Source of the DNA: JAHBWI01 sp035715525
Lineage (GTDB): Bacteria; Nitrospirota; Nitrospiria; Nitrospirales; Nitrospiraceae
Length of the DNA: 19,480 nt
Assembly (NCBI GenBank): GCA_035715525.1
Contig: DASTLA010000277.1
Span: forward strand, 1 to 19,480
Direction: 5' to 3'
Both the position numbers and the translations under genes were made by a program. The notes under the pieces are model-generated. The model ran no database searches and was not told the DNA's origin. It was given only the letters and a program-made list of their open reading frames with translations. Of the stretch, positions 1 to 6,875 are shown in pieces; positions within the stretch are counted from its first letter, which is position 1, and each line of letters begins with the position of its first letter.

Positions 1-452
1 ACAACATCCGGTACGGTCGAGAGTCCGCCCCGGAATCGGAGATCATTGCGGCCAGCCGAGCCGCGCACGCACACGACTTCATCGTGGGGTTTCCCGATCA
101 GTACGATACCGTCGTGGGAGAAAAGGGCATCAATCTGTCCGGAGGCCAACGGCAACGGATTGCCATCGCGCGTGCCATCCTCAAGGATCCGCGCGTGCTC
201 CTGCTGGACGAGGCGACTTCGGCGCTGGATACGGAATCAGAACGATTGGTCCAGGAGGCTTTGGAACGACTCATGGTCAACCGCACGACGTTCGTCGTCG
301 CGCACCGTTTGAGCACGATCCAACGGGCGGATCGCATCTTGGTCCTGAACAAGGGTCGTCTGGTCGAAGCGGGAACCCATGCTGACCTGATCGAGCGACA
401 GGGGCTGTATCACTACCTCTATACGTTGAAGTTGACGGAGATACCCACGTGA
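1..452 (+). CDS. ABC exporter, ATP-binding C-terminal end (MsbA-like), partial
   Basis: This is the 3' end of a gene that begins before the window; the frame is open from base 3. The visible ~149 residues are the second half of an ABC nucleotide-binding domain. They carry the signature LSGGQRQR, Walker B with the catalytic glutamate (VLLLDEATSALD), the D-loop, and the switch histidine in VVAHRLSTI. The sequence IVGFPDQYDTVVGEKG before the signature is typical of type IV exporters of the MsbA/LmrA group, in which the ATPase is fused behind a six-helix membrane domain. That membrane domain and Walker A lie outside the window. The family moves lipid A, other lipids or drugs from the cytoplasmic side of the inner membrane; the substrate cannot be told from this part. 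Its TGA falls 24 bases before the ATG of the phosphoesterase, so the two are probably co-transcribed. Confidence 0.93.
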   Translation, partial: NIRYGRESAPESEIIAASRAAHAHDFIVGFPDQYDTVVGEKGINLSGGQRQRIAIARAILKDPRVLLLDEATSALDTESERLVQEALERLMVNRTTFVVAHRLSTIQRADRILVLNKGRLVEAGTHADLIERQGLYHYLYTLKLTEIPT

Positions 453-465
453 TTCGAAATCGAAC

Positions 466-470
466 GGAGA
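466..470 (+). promoter_or_regulatory. Ribosome binding site that decides the phosphoesterase start
   Basis: GGAGA sits 5 bases before the ATG at 476. An earlier in-frame GTG at 449, overlapping the ABC stop codon as GTGA, has no comparable site at the right distance. It would also add a polar stretch ahead of the signal peptide. The ATG at 476 is therefore preferred. Confidence 0.6.
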
Positions 471-475
471 CAACG

Positions 476-1363
476 ATGCGGTTGTACGGGAACTACCGGA
501 GACTGTACGCAATCCTCGTTCTTTTCACCGCCCTGCTTGTTGAGGTTCCGGCCTATGCCGGCCAAGATCTCCCAAGACCCGATCACATCGTGATCGTCAT
601 CGAGGAGAACCACAGCTTTAAGCAAATCATCGGCAGTCCGGCTGCGCCCTATCTCAATCAGCTGGCCGCTCAGGGTGCATTGCTCACGAATTATTATGGC
701 GTCACCCATCCCAGTCAACCGAACTATCTGGCGTTGTTCGCAGGGCTGATGGATACAGGCATTGAAAACAAGTGTCCCCTCACCATCAACATTCCCAATA
801 TGCGGAGCGCGCTCGCGCAGGTGGGACGTACCTTCACCGGTTACGCGGAAGATCTTCCCGCTGTCGGTGCCACGGATTGTATCCTGGTCGCGTACGCCCG
901 CAAACACGTCCCCTGGGTGAATTGGCAAGAATCTCAGATTAATCAGGTCCCACCTGCCGAGAACAGGCCCATGACCGATTTTCCGTCGGACTTCGACCGG
1001 CTGCCGACCGTGAGCATCGTCGTGCCCAATCAGCGCAACGACATGCATGACGGCAGCGATCCGCAGCGGATCAAGGACGGAGACGCCTGGCTCCAGGCCC
1101 ATCTCGAGCCGTACGTACAATGGGCTTTCAGTCACAACAGTCTTCTGATCGTCACGTGGGACGAAGACGACGGCGACCACAGATCACCTAACCAGATCCC
1201 GACGATTTTGGTCGGTCCGATGGTTCAGCCCGGACGGTACGAGGAAAAAGCGAATCACTACTCGCTGCTGCGGACGATTCTGGATATGTACGGCGCTCAG
1301 CCCATCGGCCTCAGCCGGCAGGCCTCGCCGATTCGGTCTCCCTGGAAGCCCGTCTCACCCTGA
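476..1363 (+). CDS. Secreted phosphoesterase (acid phosphatase / phosphatidylinositol-phosphatase-like)
   Basis: A 295-residue exported protein of the phosphoesterase family (Pfam PF04185 type, which includes phospholipase C, AcpA and SapM-like acid phosphatases). A signal peptide is clear: Arg-rich start, hydrophobic run AILVLFTALLV, and a cleavage site after AYA near residue 28. Family motifs follow: VIVIEENHSF (about 39-48) with the metal-binding Glu-Asn pair, HPSQPNY (78-84) with the usual nucleophile region, PNQRNDMHDG (184-193), TWDEDDG (227-233) and a late His (H261) in NHYSLLRTI. These residues form the binuclear metal site in relatives. The size fits the short acid phosphatases rather than the long phospholipases C. 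It probably acts in the periplasm on phosphate monoesters or phospholipid headgroups. It follows the ABC exporter closely, and its 3' end overlaps the convergent Ca2+-ATPase gene by 9 bases. Substrate is unknown. Confidence 0.85.
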   Translation: MRLYGNYRRLYAILVLFTALLVEVPAYAGQDLPRPDHIVIVIEENHSFKQIIGSPAAPYLNQLAAQGALLTNYYGVTHPSQPNYLALFAGLMDTGIENKCPLTINIPNMRSALAQVGRTFTGYAEDLPAVGATDCILVAYARKHVPWVNWQESQINQVPPAENRPMTDFPSDFDRLPTVSIVVPNQRNDMHDGSDPQRIKDGDAWLQAHLEPYVQWAFSHNSLLIVTWDEDDGDHRSPNQIPTILVGPMVQPGRYEEKANHYSLLRTILDMYGAQPIGLSRQASPIRSPWKPVSP

Positions 1364-4105
1364 GCAGGGTTGACCCACGCCTTGGCGCCGGAGGCTGGCT
1401 TTCCACAGTTCCATTAACACGAACGGAACCAAGCTCAATCCCGCCATAATCTGCCAATGCTCCGATGTCAATGCAGTCGCTTTGAAAATTTCTTGTCCCC
1501 AGGGAACGATCAGGATAAGAAGCTGGAGCAGGGCCGAGAACACCACGGCCAACAACAGCGGTACGTTGGTCGTCATCCCGATCTGAAACAAAGAATATCG
1601 CTCGTGGCGACAGCTGAAGGCATGGAGCAACTGCACAAACACCAAAGTGGTAAACGCCATCGTCCGAGCCACGGACGCTTCGCCGTCATCGACCGACCAA
1701 AACATCCCAAACACCGTCAGCGTGACCGCCGCCATAACCACCCCCTGAACGCAGACCGCCGTTAATCGCTCTCGATCGAGCAGTGCGGCCTGAGGCGCGC
1801 GCGGGGGCCGTCGCATCACATCCGGATCGGCCGGGTCGACGGCCAGGGCCAGCGCGGGGAGCCCGTCCGTGACGAGATTGATCCAAAGAATTTGGATCGG
1901 CTGCAGGGGAAGCGGCCATCCAAACAGCGAGCTGCCCAGCATGACCAACACCTCGCTCAGGTTGCAGGACAGCAGGTACTGCACCGCTTTCCGGATGTTA
2001 TCGAAGATCCCCCGCCCCTCTTCGACCGCGGCGGCGATCGAGGCAAAGTTGTCGTCCGTCACCACCATGTCCGAGGCTTCTTTCGTGACGTCGGTCCCGG
2101 TCATGCCCATTGCGATCCCGATATCGGCTTCACGGACGGCCGGCGCATCGTTCACGCCGTCACCGGTCATCGCGACGACTGCGCCCCGGCCGCGCCAGGC
2201 TCTGACGATCCGCAACTTGTGTTCCGCCGAGACGCGGGCGTAGACGCGAGTCCGTTCCACTTGATCCGCCAGCTCGGTATCCGAAAGGCCGTTCAGTTCA
2301 AGCCCCGACAGGGTATGCGCCGATTCATCCGACAACCCGGCTTCCCGCGCAATCGCAGTCGCGGTATCTTTATGATCCCCCGTGATCATGACCGTCACGA
2401 TCCCCGCGTCTCGGCACAGCGCAACCGCCCTCTTGGCTTCCGGCCGCAACGGATCTTTCATGGCTGCCAAACCGATGAAACGAAGTCCGCATTCCACCTG
2501 CCCGGCATCCGCCATACCCGATGCACCGTCCATCTTCTTGAGCGCAAGGGCGACGACCCGCAAAGCCCGCTGGGCGAACTGCCGGTTGGCCGAAAGAATG
2601 GAAGCTCGAGTGTGATCGGACAATGGCCTTCCCTGACCGTCCAGACCGGTGTATTCGGAACATTGGTTGAGCAGCACGTCTGGTGCTCCCTTCACATAGG
2701 CGACAGTGTCGGCCTCCCATCGTCGCACCACCGTCATCATCTTACGATCGGGATCGAACGGAAATTCGGCGACCAACGTGGAGCGACGTTCGAGGTCCTC
2801 CTTCTGCCAACCGGCCTTGGCTGCCGCGACCAGTAAGGCCCCTTCGGTCGGATCCCCGACGACGGTCCAGCCGCTGTCGCTCTGCCGCAGCGCCGCACCG
2901 TTGCAGAGTGCCGCGGTCATCAGCAGGTCACGCAAAACCTCGGGCGACACTGAAGCCGTCCCGTCGACCACGATCTCGCCGCTTGGCGAATAGCCTTCCC
3001 CAGTGACGTGCAATACCAGCCCATCCAGGTAAAAGTCGGTGACGGTCATTTCATTCTTCGTCAAGGTGCCGGTTTTGTCGGTGCAGATGACCGTCGCTGC
3101 ACCGAGCGTCTCCACGGCGGGCAACCGCCGAATGAGAGCATGTCGCTTCACCATTCTGGTCACGCCGAAGGCCAGGGTCATCGTGACGATCGCAGGCAGC
3201 CCCTCCGGTATGGCAGCAACGGCGAGGCTGACGGCCGTGAGAAACATGGCCATCGGGCGTTCTCCTCGCCACAGGCCCAGCACGAACACGACCGCCACGA
3301 TGACAAGAGCCAGCGCCAGCAAAAGATGCCCGAAATGTTCGAGCCGGCGCTGCAAAGGAGTCGGCTCCACGGTCGCCGAGGTCATGAGCTTCGCGATCCG
3401 GCCCAGTTCGGTTCTGATGCCGGTTGCCACGACGAGGGCCCGGCCTTTTCCGGCTGTGACCGTCGTCCCCAGAAACAGCATGTTGTGCTGGTCGGCCAGG
3501 GGAACCGGGTCCGGCCCGATGGGTTCGCGATGCTTTTCCACCGGCGTCGATTCACCGGTCAGGGCGGCCTCCTGCGTGCGCAGTGCAGTCGCATAGAAGA
3601 GTCGGAGGTCGGCGGGCACACGATCTCCCGCCTCCACGCTCACGACATCACCGACCACCAGTTCACCGGAGGGGACGGACCGCCATTCGCCGCCGCGCAA
3701 CACGCGAGCATAGGTAACGGAGAGCGTCTTGAGCGCGGCCAACGACCGTTCTGCACGATATTCCTGGATAAAGCCGAGAACGGCGTTCAAGAACACAATG
3801 GCCAAGATAGCCAGTGCATCGAGCCACTCCCCGAGCAGTCCAGAGATAACCGCGGCTCCAATCAGGACCCAAATGATGATACTGAAGAACTGTGCGCCGA
3901 ATATGAGCCAGGGAGATGGAGGCGAAGCTTCGGGGAGTTCATTCGGACCCTGAAGGGCCAGGCGAGCGGCGGCGTCTTCCGGCATCAAGCCCTGGGCCAT
4001 GGAAACACGCAGGCTATCAGCCAATTCCTCGCAGGATCGTGCATACCAAGGGTCTGCTTCGATCACGAGTTCCTTAGTTGAATGCCGAGGGTCCGGTACG
4101 CTCAC
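1355..4105 (-). CDS. P-type Ca2+-transporting ATPase (P2A/SERCA-like)
   Basis: A 916-residue P-type ATPase of normal length that pumps cations out of the cytoplasm using ATP. Domains in order: N-terminal cation ATPase segment (about 20-60), M1-M2 (66-115), actuator domain with TGES (183-186), M3-M4 (260-315), phosphorylation site DKTGTLT (Asp343), nucleotide-binding KGAP (472-475), hinge GDGVNDAP (648-655), then six C-terminal helices. The SERCA calcium-site residues are present: PEGLP in M4 (Glu301), Asn715 and Glu718 in M5, and Asn743, Thr746 and Asp747 in M6 (WINLVTD). This supports Ca2+ (less likely Mn2+) rather than H+ or Na+/K+. The longest frame begins at a GTG at 4105 without a good ribosome site. 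A second GTG at 4066 follows TAAGGA and would give a protein 13 residues shorter. It stands alone on this strand, divergent from the next gene. Confidence 0.95.
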   Translation of the reverse strand: MSVPDPRHSTKELVIEADPWYARSCEELADSLRVSMAQGLMPEDAAARLALQGPNELPEASPPSPWLIFGAQFFSIIIWVLIGAAVISGLLGEWLDALAILAIVFLNAVLGFIQEYRAERSLAALKTLSVTYARVLRGGEWRSVPSGELVVGDVVSVEAGDRVPADLRLFYATALRTQEAALTGESTPVEKHREPIGPDPVPLADQHNMLFLGTTVTAGKGRALVVATGIRTELGRIAKLMTSATVEPTPLQRRLEHFGHLLLALALVIVAVVFVLGLWRGERPMAMFLTAVSLAVAAIPEGLPAIVTMTLAFGVTRMVKRHALIRRLPAVETLGAATVICTDKTGTLTKNEMTVTDFYLDGLVLHVTGEGYSPSGEIVVDGTASVSPEVLRDLLMTAALCNGAALRQSDSGWTVVGDPTEGALLVAAAKAGWQKEDLERRSTLVAEFPFDPDRKMMTVVRRWEADTVAYVKGAPDVLLNQCSEYTGLDGQGRPLSDHTRASILSANRQFAQRALRVVALALKKMDGASGMADAGQVECGLRFIGLAAMKDPLRPEAKRAVALCRDAGIVTVMITGDHKDTATAIAREAGLSDESAHTLSGLELNGLSDTELADQVERTRVYARVSAEHKLRIVRAWRGRGAVVAMTGDGVNDAPAVREADIGIAMGMTGTDVTKEASDMVVTDDNFASIAAAVEEGRGIFDNIRKAVQYLLSCNLSEVLVMLGSSLFGWPLPLQPIQILWINLVTDGLPALALAVDPADPDVMRRPPRAPQAALLDRERLTAVCVQGVVMAAVTLTVFGMFWSVDDGEASVARTMAFTTLVFVQLLHAFSCRHERYSLFQIGMTTNVPLLLAVVFSALLQLLILIVPWGQEIFKATALTSEHWQIMAGLSLVPFVLMELWKASLRRQGVGQPCSG
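4071..4076 (-). promoter_or_regulatory. Possible ribosome binding site for a shorter Ca2+-ATPase start
   Basis: On the minus strand TAAGGA lies 4 bases before an in-frame GTG at 4066-4064. The longer start at 4105 has no clear Shine-Dalgarno sequence. The 13 extra residues precede the first conserved block, so either start gives a complete pump. Confidence 0.4.
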
Positions 4106-4273
4106 CCTGTTCTACCGCCAGAACAATGGCAGATTTTCTGCCATCTTGCTGGTAATTCGGGGCGTTGTGTTCGACGACTCAATCATTGGGGAAATCGACC
4201 GATAACGCATGAGCTGCCATCCCGTACTTGGCGGAAGGAAATTTCGCGAAGCCATGGTAGCACAGCGAGAATC

Positions 4274-4282
4274 TGGTAAAAT
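4274..4282 (+). promoter_or_regulatory. Candidate extended -10 promoter for the small unknown gene
   Basis: TGGTAAAAT matches the extended -10 consensus TGnTATAAT with one mismatch. No good -35 hexamer lies 17 bases upstream, which extended -10 promoters tolerate. Transcription would begin near 4289, so the message would start almost at the ATG at 4292 and be nearly leaderless. Weak evidence, from pattern only. Confidence 0.25.
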
Positions 4283-4291
4283 AAGGTTTGT

Positions 4292-4735
4292 ATGGCAGCT
4301 TCCCATTGGCCCTCATCCAGTGCAATGCCCGACCATCTCCGTCGCAGTCTTCAAGAACTCCGGCATGGTCTGCTCGGTCTTCACAAAGCCTTGATCGTAT
4401 CCGAGCAGCTAACCTACGAGAGAATCTACGGGCGAATTACATCGGCCGGAGAACTCTTGCAGCTGGTCATGAACGATCCCTGGTTCGCCTGGCTACGCCC
4501 TCTCTCACACCTGGTCGTTCGCATCGACGTCGCGTTAGAGGAGCAGGAGGAAGGCCCCATCGAAGGCGCACATGAACTACTGTCCGAAGCACGCGCGCTT
4601 CTTCGCCCTTCCACGGAAGGAGATGGGTTCGAGCGCAGCTATTATGAAGCCCTTCAGCGGACACCTGATGTCGTTCTGGCTCACGCCAGCGTGAAGAAAT
4701 TGATTTCGACCGCCCTCACTGCAGCAGCCGCCTGA
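4292..4735 (+). CDS. Small uncharacterised soluble protein, 147 aa
   Basis: I do not recognise a named family. The protein has no signal peptide or membrane helix and looks mostly alpha-helical, with long amphipathic stretches (about 14-45, 52-84, 92-105 and 112-142). Its most distinctive piece is the aromatic block NDPWFAWLRPLSHLVVRID (61-79). A helical start LRRSLQELRHGLLGLHKALI (16-35) resembles short uncharacterised proteins I have seen in other Gram-negative bacteria that combine a helical LHKALL-type start with an FAWLRPLSELIVRID-type centre; that resemblance is from memory only. Codon pattern and third-position GC suit a real gene. The ATG at 4292 has a weak AAGG nearby; another in-frame ATG lies at 4325 and would keep all the distinctive parts. 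It stands alone, divergent from the Ca2+-ATPase and convergent with the lipocalin. No function is proposed. Confidence 0.75.
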   Translation: MAASHWPSSSAMPDHLRRSLQELRHGLLGLHKALIVSEQLTYERIYGRITSAGELLQLVMNDPWFAWLRPLSHLVVRIDVALEEQEEGPIEGAHELLSEARALLRPSTEGDGFERSYYEALQRTPDVVLAHASVKKLISTALTAAAA

Positions 4736-4780
4736 TATCCGAGACCCTGCCTCATTCTGTCGCTCGCCCACTCTCTCAAC

Positions 4781-4801
4781 ATCGGGCGCGCGTGACCCGA
4801 T
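4781..4801. terminator. Possible weak hairpin between convergent genes
   Basis: ATCGGG and CCCGAT (4781-4786 and 4796-4801) can form a six-base stem around a nine-base loop. It lies in the 107-base gap between the small unknown gene and the lipocalin, where a two-way terminator would be expected. There is no T-run on either side. Confidence 0.25.
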
Positions 4802-4842
4802 ATACGTCGACCATTGCTGCGGGCTTTGAGCTGAAGTCCTCG

Positions 4843-5415
4843 CTACAGCGACCGCTTGGCTCGTATGAGATCTGCGACCGGATAGCCGAACTCCCGCGCT
4901 CGCTCTACTAAGCGCGCATACTGAGCCTCGTCCAACTTAGGGTCCCGAGCGAGAATCCAAAGGTGCCGGCGATCAGGGGTCCCGACAATCGCAGTGCGGT
5001 AGTCCGGGTCTATAAACAGAATCCAGTAATTTCCATCCCGAGAAGGCCCGATCAGTCTGGCAAACCAGTTGTCGAACCACACCCGCAGCTTTGCTCCCCG
5101 GCTCCCATCGACGACCGTCGCCGCACCATCGGCCGATTCAACCGTGCCATCACGTGTCACACATTCGTTGTGTATTCCGAGGCGTCCGTCCGGCAGCAAA
5201 CTATAACGCGCCTTGGAATCGACGCAGTGGCGCTGGAACCACAAAGGCAACCGGGCGAGTTCAAACCATTCGCCGGCGTATCGACGGAGATCGACCGTCT
5301 CCACGGTCCGTGGAGGCTCCGGAGGCGCAGTCGCACAACTCCACGCCGAAGTAAGTATCAGGGCCCATAGGACGATCCCCCGGCACCCGCTCGTCTTCAT
5401 CCGAATCGCATGCAT
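4843..5415 (-). CDS. blc: Lipocalin family lipoprotein (Blc-like)
   Basis: A bacterial lipocalin of about 190 residues. Lipocalins form an eight-stranded barrel that holds fatty acids, lysophospholipids or other small hydrophobic molecules; Blc is anchored to the outer membrane. The lipocalin motif is YAGEWFELARLP, followed by WFQRHCVD and a Tyr in ARYSL, and the C-terminal strands WILFIDPDYRTAIVGTPDR and LWILARDP typical of Blc. The N-terminus has a hydrophobic run (IVLWALILTSA) ending in AWSC, a loose lipobox, so lipid attachment is likely but not certain. Start choice is uncertain: a TTG at 5427 overlaps the upstream stop as TTGA, an ATG at 5415 has a short GAG site, and an ATG at 5400 would give a 22-residue signal peptide. 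I use 5415. It follows the NTF2-like gene by a few bases and is probably translated from the same message. Confidence 0.88.
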   Translation of the reverse strand: MHAIRMKTSGCRGIVLWALILTSAWSCATAPPEPPRTVETVDLRRYAGEWFELARLPLWFQRHCVDSKARYSLLPDGRLGIHNECVTRDGTVESADGAATVVDGSRGAKLRVWFDNWFARLIGPSRDGNYWILFIDPDYRTAIVGTPDRRHLWILARDPKLDEAQYARLVERAREFGYPVADLIRAKRSL

Positions 5416-5423
5416 CGCAGTAC

Positions 5424-6011
5424 TCAAAATAATGGGTGGTGAGGGGAAGACGAAAACGGCGTTGCCGTAGGCGCATCGCCTTTATTTCCCAGAAACCGCC
5501 AACCGTCTTTCTCCTTGACCAGGAAATGCACTTCTTGGAACCAGCTATCCAGCGTGATCCGTTTTTTGGTCGCTACTTCAGTCCCGTACAATCCACCGGT
5601 GCAGGTCACTTCGACCCTCAGGTCGTTGCCTTCTCCAATGACGTTGATGGCGGAAAAAAGATGAGTCGACGAGAGTTCCCGGTAATGCTCGAATACTTCA
5701 CCCCAAATGCGGTGAACGGCGTCTACTCGTAAACCGTGATAGTTGTACGAGGGCGCATAAAACTCCATCATCGAAGGCAGATCCTGTTGCTGAAGAGCCC
5801 GCTCTGCCCGGTCGAAAGAGGCGATGATACCTTGCACCAAGGGATCGGCACGTATGGCCGCCGGATCCATTACTGTTCGGGATCGATGGCTCACCGTCGC
5901 ATCGGGTAGAATTTGGACGACCGCATCGGCAGATATTGCCGTCAGGAGTCCAACCAAGACGACGGAGAACAATACCACTGGTGCCCTGAGACCTTGTGGA
6001 AATTTGGTCAT
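5424..6011 (-). CDS. Exported NTF2-like/SnoaL-like protein of unknown substrate
   Basis: A 195-residue protein with a signal peptide (MTKFPQGLRAPVVLFSVVL, then GLLTAISADA, cleaved near residue 30) and one NTF2-like domain. The domain is read from the pattern ASFDRAERALQQQDLPSMME, then FYAPSYNYHGL, a helix with HRIWGEVFEHYRELSSTHLF, then strands ending in HFLVKEKDGWRFLGN; these match the DUF4440/SnoaL cone fold. Such domains bind small molecules or act as enzymes, and no catalytic residues can be assigned here. The frame is open back to 6074, but the ATG at 6011 has a good ribosome site and gives a normal signal peptide. The lipocalin start lies 8 bases after its stop, so the two make an envelope pair. 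Confidence 0.8.
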   Translation of the reverse strand: MTKFPQGLRAPVVLFSVVLVGLLTAISADAVVQILPDATVSHRSRTVMDPAAIRADPLVQGIIASFDRAERALQQQDLPSMMEFYAPSYNYHGLRVDAVHRIWGEVFEHYRELSSTHLFSAINVIGEGNDLRVEVTCTGGLYGTEVATKKRITLDSWFQEVHFLVKEKDGWRFLGNKGDAPTATPFSSSPHHPLF

Positions 6012-6431
6012 GTTGCATGTCCTTTCATAACCCATCTCATAAACCATCCCGCCAGATACCTCTGTAGCTTCCACCTTCCATATCGGTCCCTACTCTGTCC
6101 AGGCCTGTGCCCCCAGCACCATTCCTAAGTCTTATGCAAAGGAGATACCGGTCACCAACTGCTGCAAGGAGCTGCTGCTCTTCACTGTATCGCTCGCCGG
6201 CTTCTTGATGAAAGAATGCAGTGCCGAAACACCCCAACGTAGTCAGAGGATCTGTGGCGGGAGGCATCAGTGCGGTAATGTGAGCCAAAATAGACAGCCG
6301 CCGGTTCGAGTCTGGCCAACTCTTTCCGCTGGACCCTGCTTTGCCGCCTATAACTTTATGGTCCTCCATCCGAAGTACTGCCTCCGTAAGTGTCCAACAT
6401 GTCGCCTGCTTGCTAAGGTTCGAAGGAGCAC
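6012..6431. other. 420-base stretch without a convincing gene
   Basis: This lies between the divergent NTF2-like and PilZ-like genes. Frames on both strands are short and read as low-complexity or unlikely proteins. It must hold the promoters of both flanking genes, though no strong -35/-10 pair stands out. Its right end (6358-6431) encodes, in two other frames, peptides resembling the missing N-terminus of the PilZ gene. A T-arm-like stem-loop at 6300-6316 is discussed among the rejected items. Confidence 0.5.
6020..6025 (-). promoter_or_regulatory. Ribosome binding site that decides the NTF2-like start
   Basis: On the minus strand AAAGGA lies 8 bases before the ATG at 6011. It places the start exactly at the beginning of a signal peptide and argues against the longer frame from 6074. 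Confidence 0.6.
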
Positions 6432-6725
6432 ATGTCGAAGGGAGGCCGTGATGGAGGCCGGATCTACCAAGAGGGCACCGCGGTCCACTGCGGAATGCGG
6501 GTCACGCTTCGCATCGCACTGCCCGATTCAATGGATCCGGTAGAGATCCAACAAGCCGTGGTCGCCTGGACCTCCGGCAATGAATTCGGCGTCCAATTCT
6601 CGAAAACGTCCTCTGACATTCAACGACGAGTCAGACAGGTGTTCAGCCAGCTGCTCGAAGCTGAAACGGCGGAACAAGACGACCGCATCATCACGCTCAC
6701 CTTCCCCCACGCGGCAGTCTCGTAG
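6432..6725 (+). CDS. PilZ-like domain protein, short, possibly a frameshifted remnant
   Basis: A 97-residue product whose middle and end look like the C-terminal two-thirds of a PilZ domain: EGTAVHCGMRVTLRIALPD, then VEIQQAVVAWTSGNEFGVQF (strand, W, G-x-E-F-G-V-x-F), then a closing helix IQRRVRQVFSQLL. PilZ proteins bind cyclic di-GMP through an N-terminal RxxxR and a D/NxSxxG motif. Neither is intact here: the RxxxR is absent, and SKGG at the start may be the remains of the second. An AAGGAG lies only 3 bases before the ATG. Just upstream, frame 1 (from ATG 6358) reads HPKYCLRKCP, and frame 2 reads LLRFEGAHVEGR. Both look like the missing PilZ beginning, so the gene may be broken by frameshifts. 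Binding of cyclic di-GMP by the short form is doubtful. Confidence 0.6.
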   Translation: MSKGGRDGGRIYQEGTAVHCGMRVTLRIALPDSMDPVEIQQAVVAWTSGNEFGVQFSKTSSDIQRRVRQVFSQLLEAETAEQDDRIITLTFPHAAVS

Positions 6726-6751
6726 AGCAATCTCCTCTCCGGCACCCGATT

Positions 6752-6780
6752 GTCCGGCGTTGTATCAAACGACGCCGGAC
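6752..6780. terminator. Strong 12-bp hairpin between convergent PilZ-like and kinase genes
   Basis: GTCCGGCGTTGT (6752-6763) pairs with ACGACGCCGGAC (6769-6780) over 12 bases with one G-U pair, closing a five-base loop ATCAA. It lies in the gap between the plus-strand PilZ-like gene and the minus-strand kinase, where a two-way terminator is expected. No T-run follows on either side, so it may act as a transcript end stabiliser or need Rho. Confidence 0.55.
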
Positions 6781-6875
6781 ACGAGGCCGAGCGACTTCTC
6801 ACGACATCGCAGGGCGAGTGAACCGGCTGGCTTCAATTGCGAAGGTGAGCGGCCGCATTGGATCGCTGTCGCTCC

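Noticed and set aside
3008..4081. Long plus-strand open frame (357 codons) antisense to the Ca2+-ATPase
   Set aside because: It lies wholly over conserved ATPase codons, has a random-looking protein rich in His, Gln, Arg and Gly, and no ribosome site. It is a by-product of high GC in the real gene.
6300..6316. T-arm-like stem-loop with GGTTCGAGTC, as in a tRNA 3' half
   Set aside because: A five-base stem and TTCGAGT loop fit a T-arm, and the reverse strand reads the DSNRR peptide typical of tRNA shadows. But no matching acceptor, D or anticodon arms are found and no CCA follows. A chance match or a tiny tRNA remnant is possible; not enough for a tRNA call.
6037..6369. Minus-strand 110-codon frame in the gap before the PilZ-like gene
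   Set aside because: Mixed composition, no ribosome site, and it overlaps the tRNA-arm-like sequence that commonly yields false proteins.
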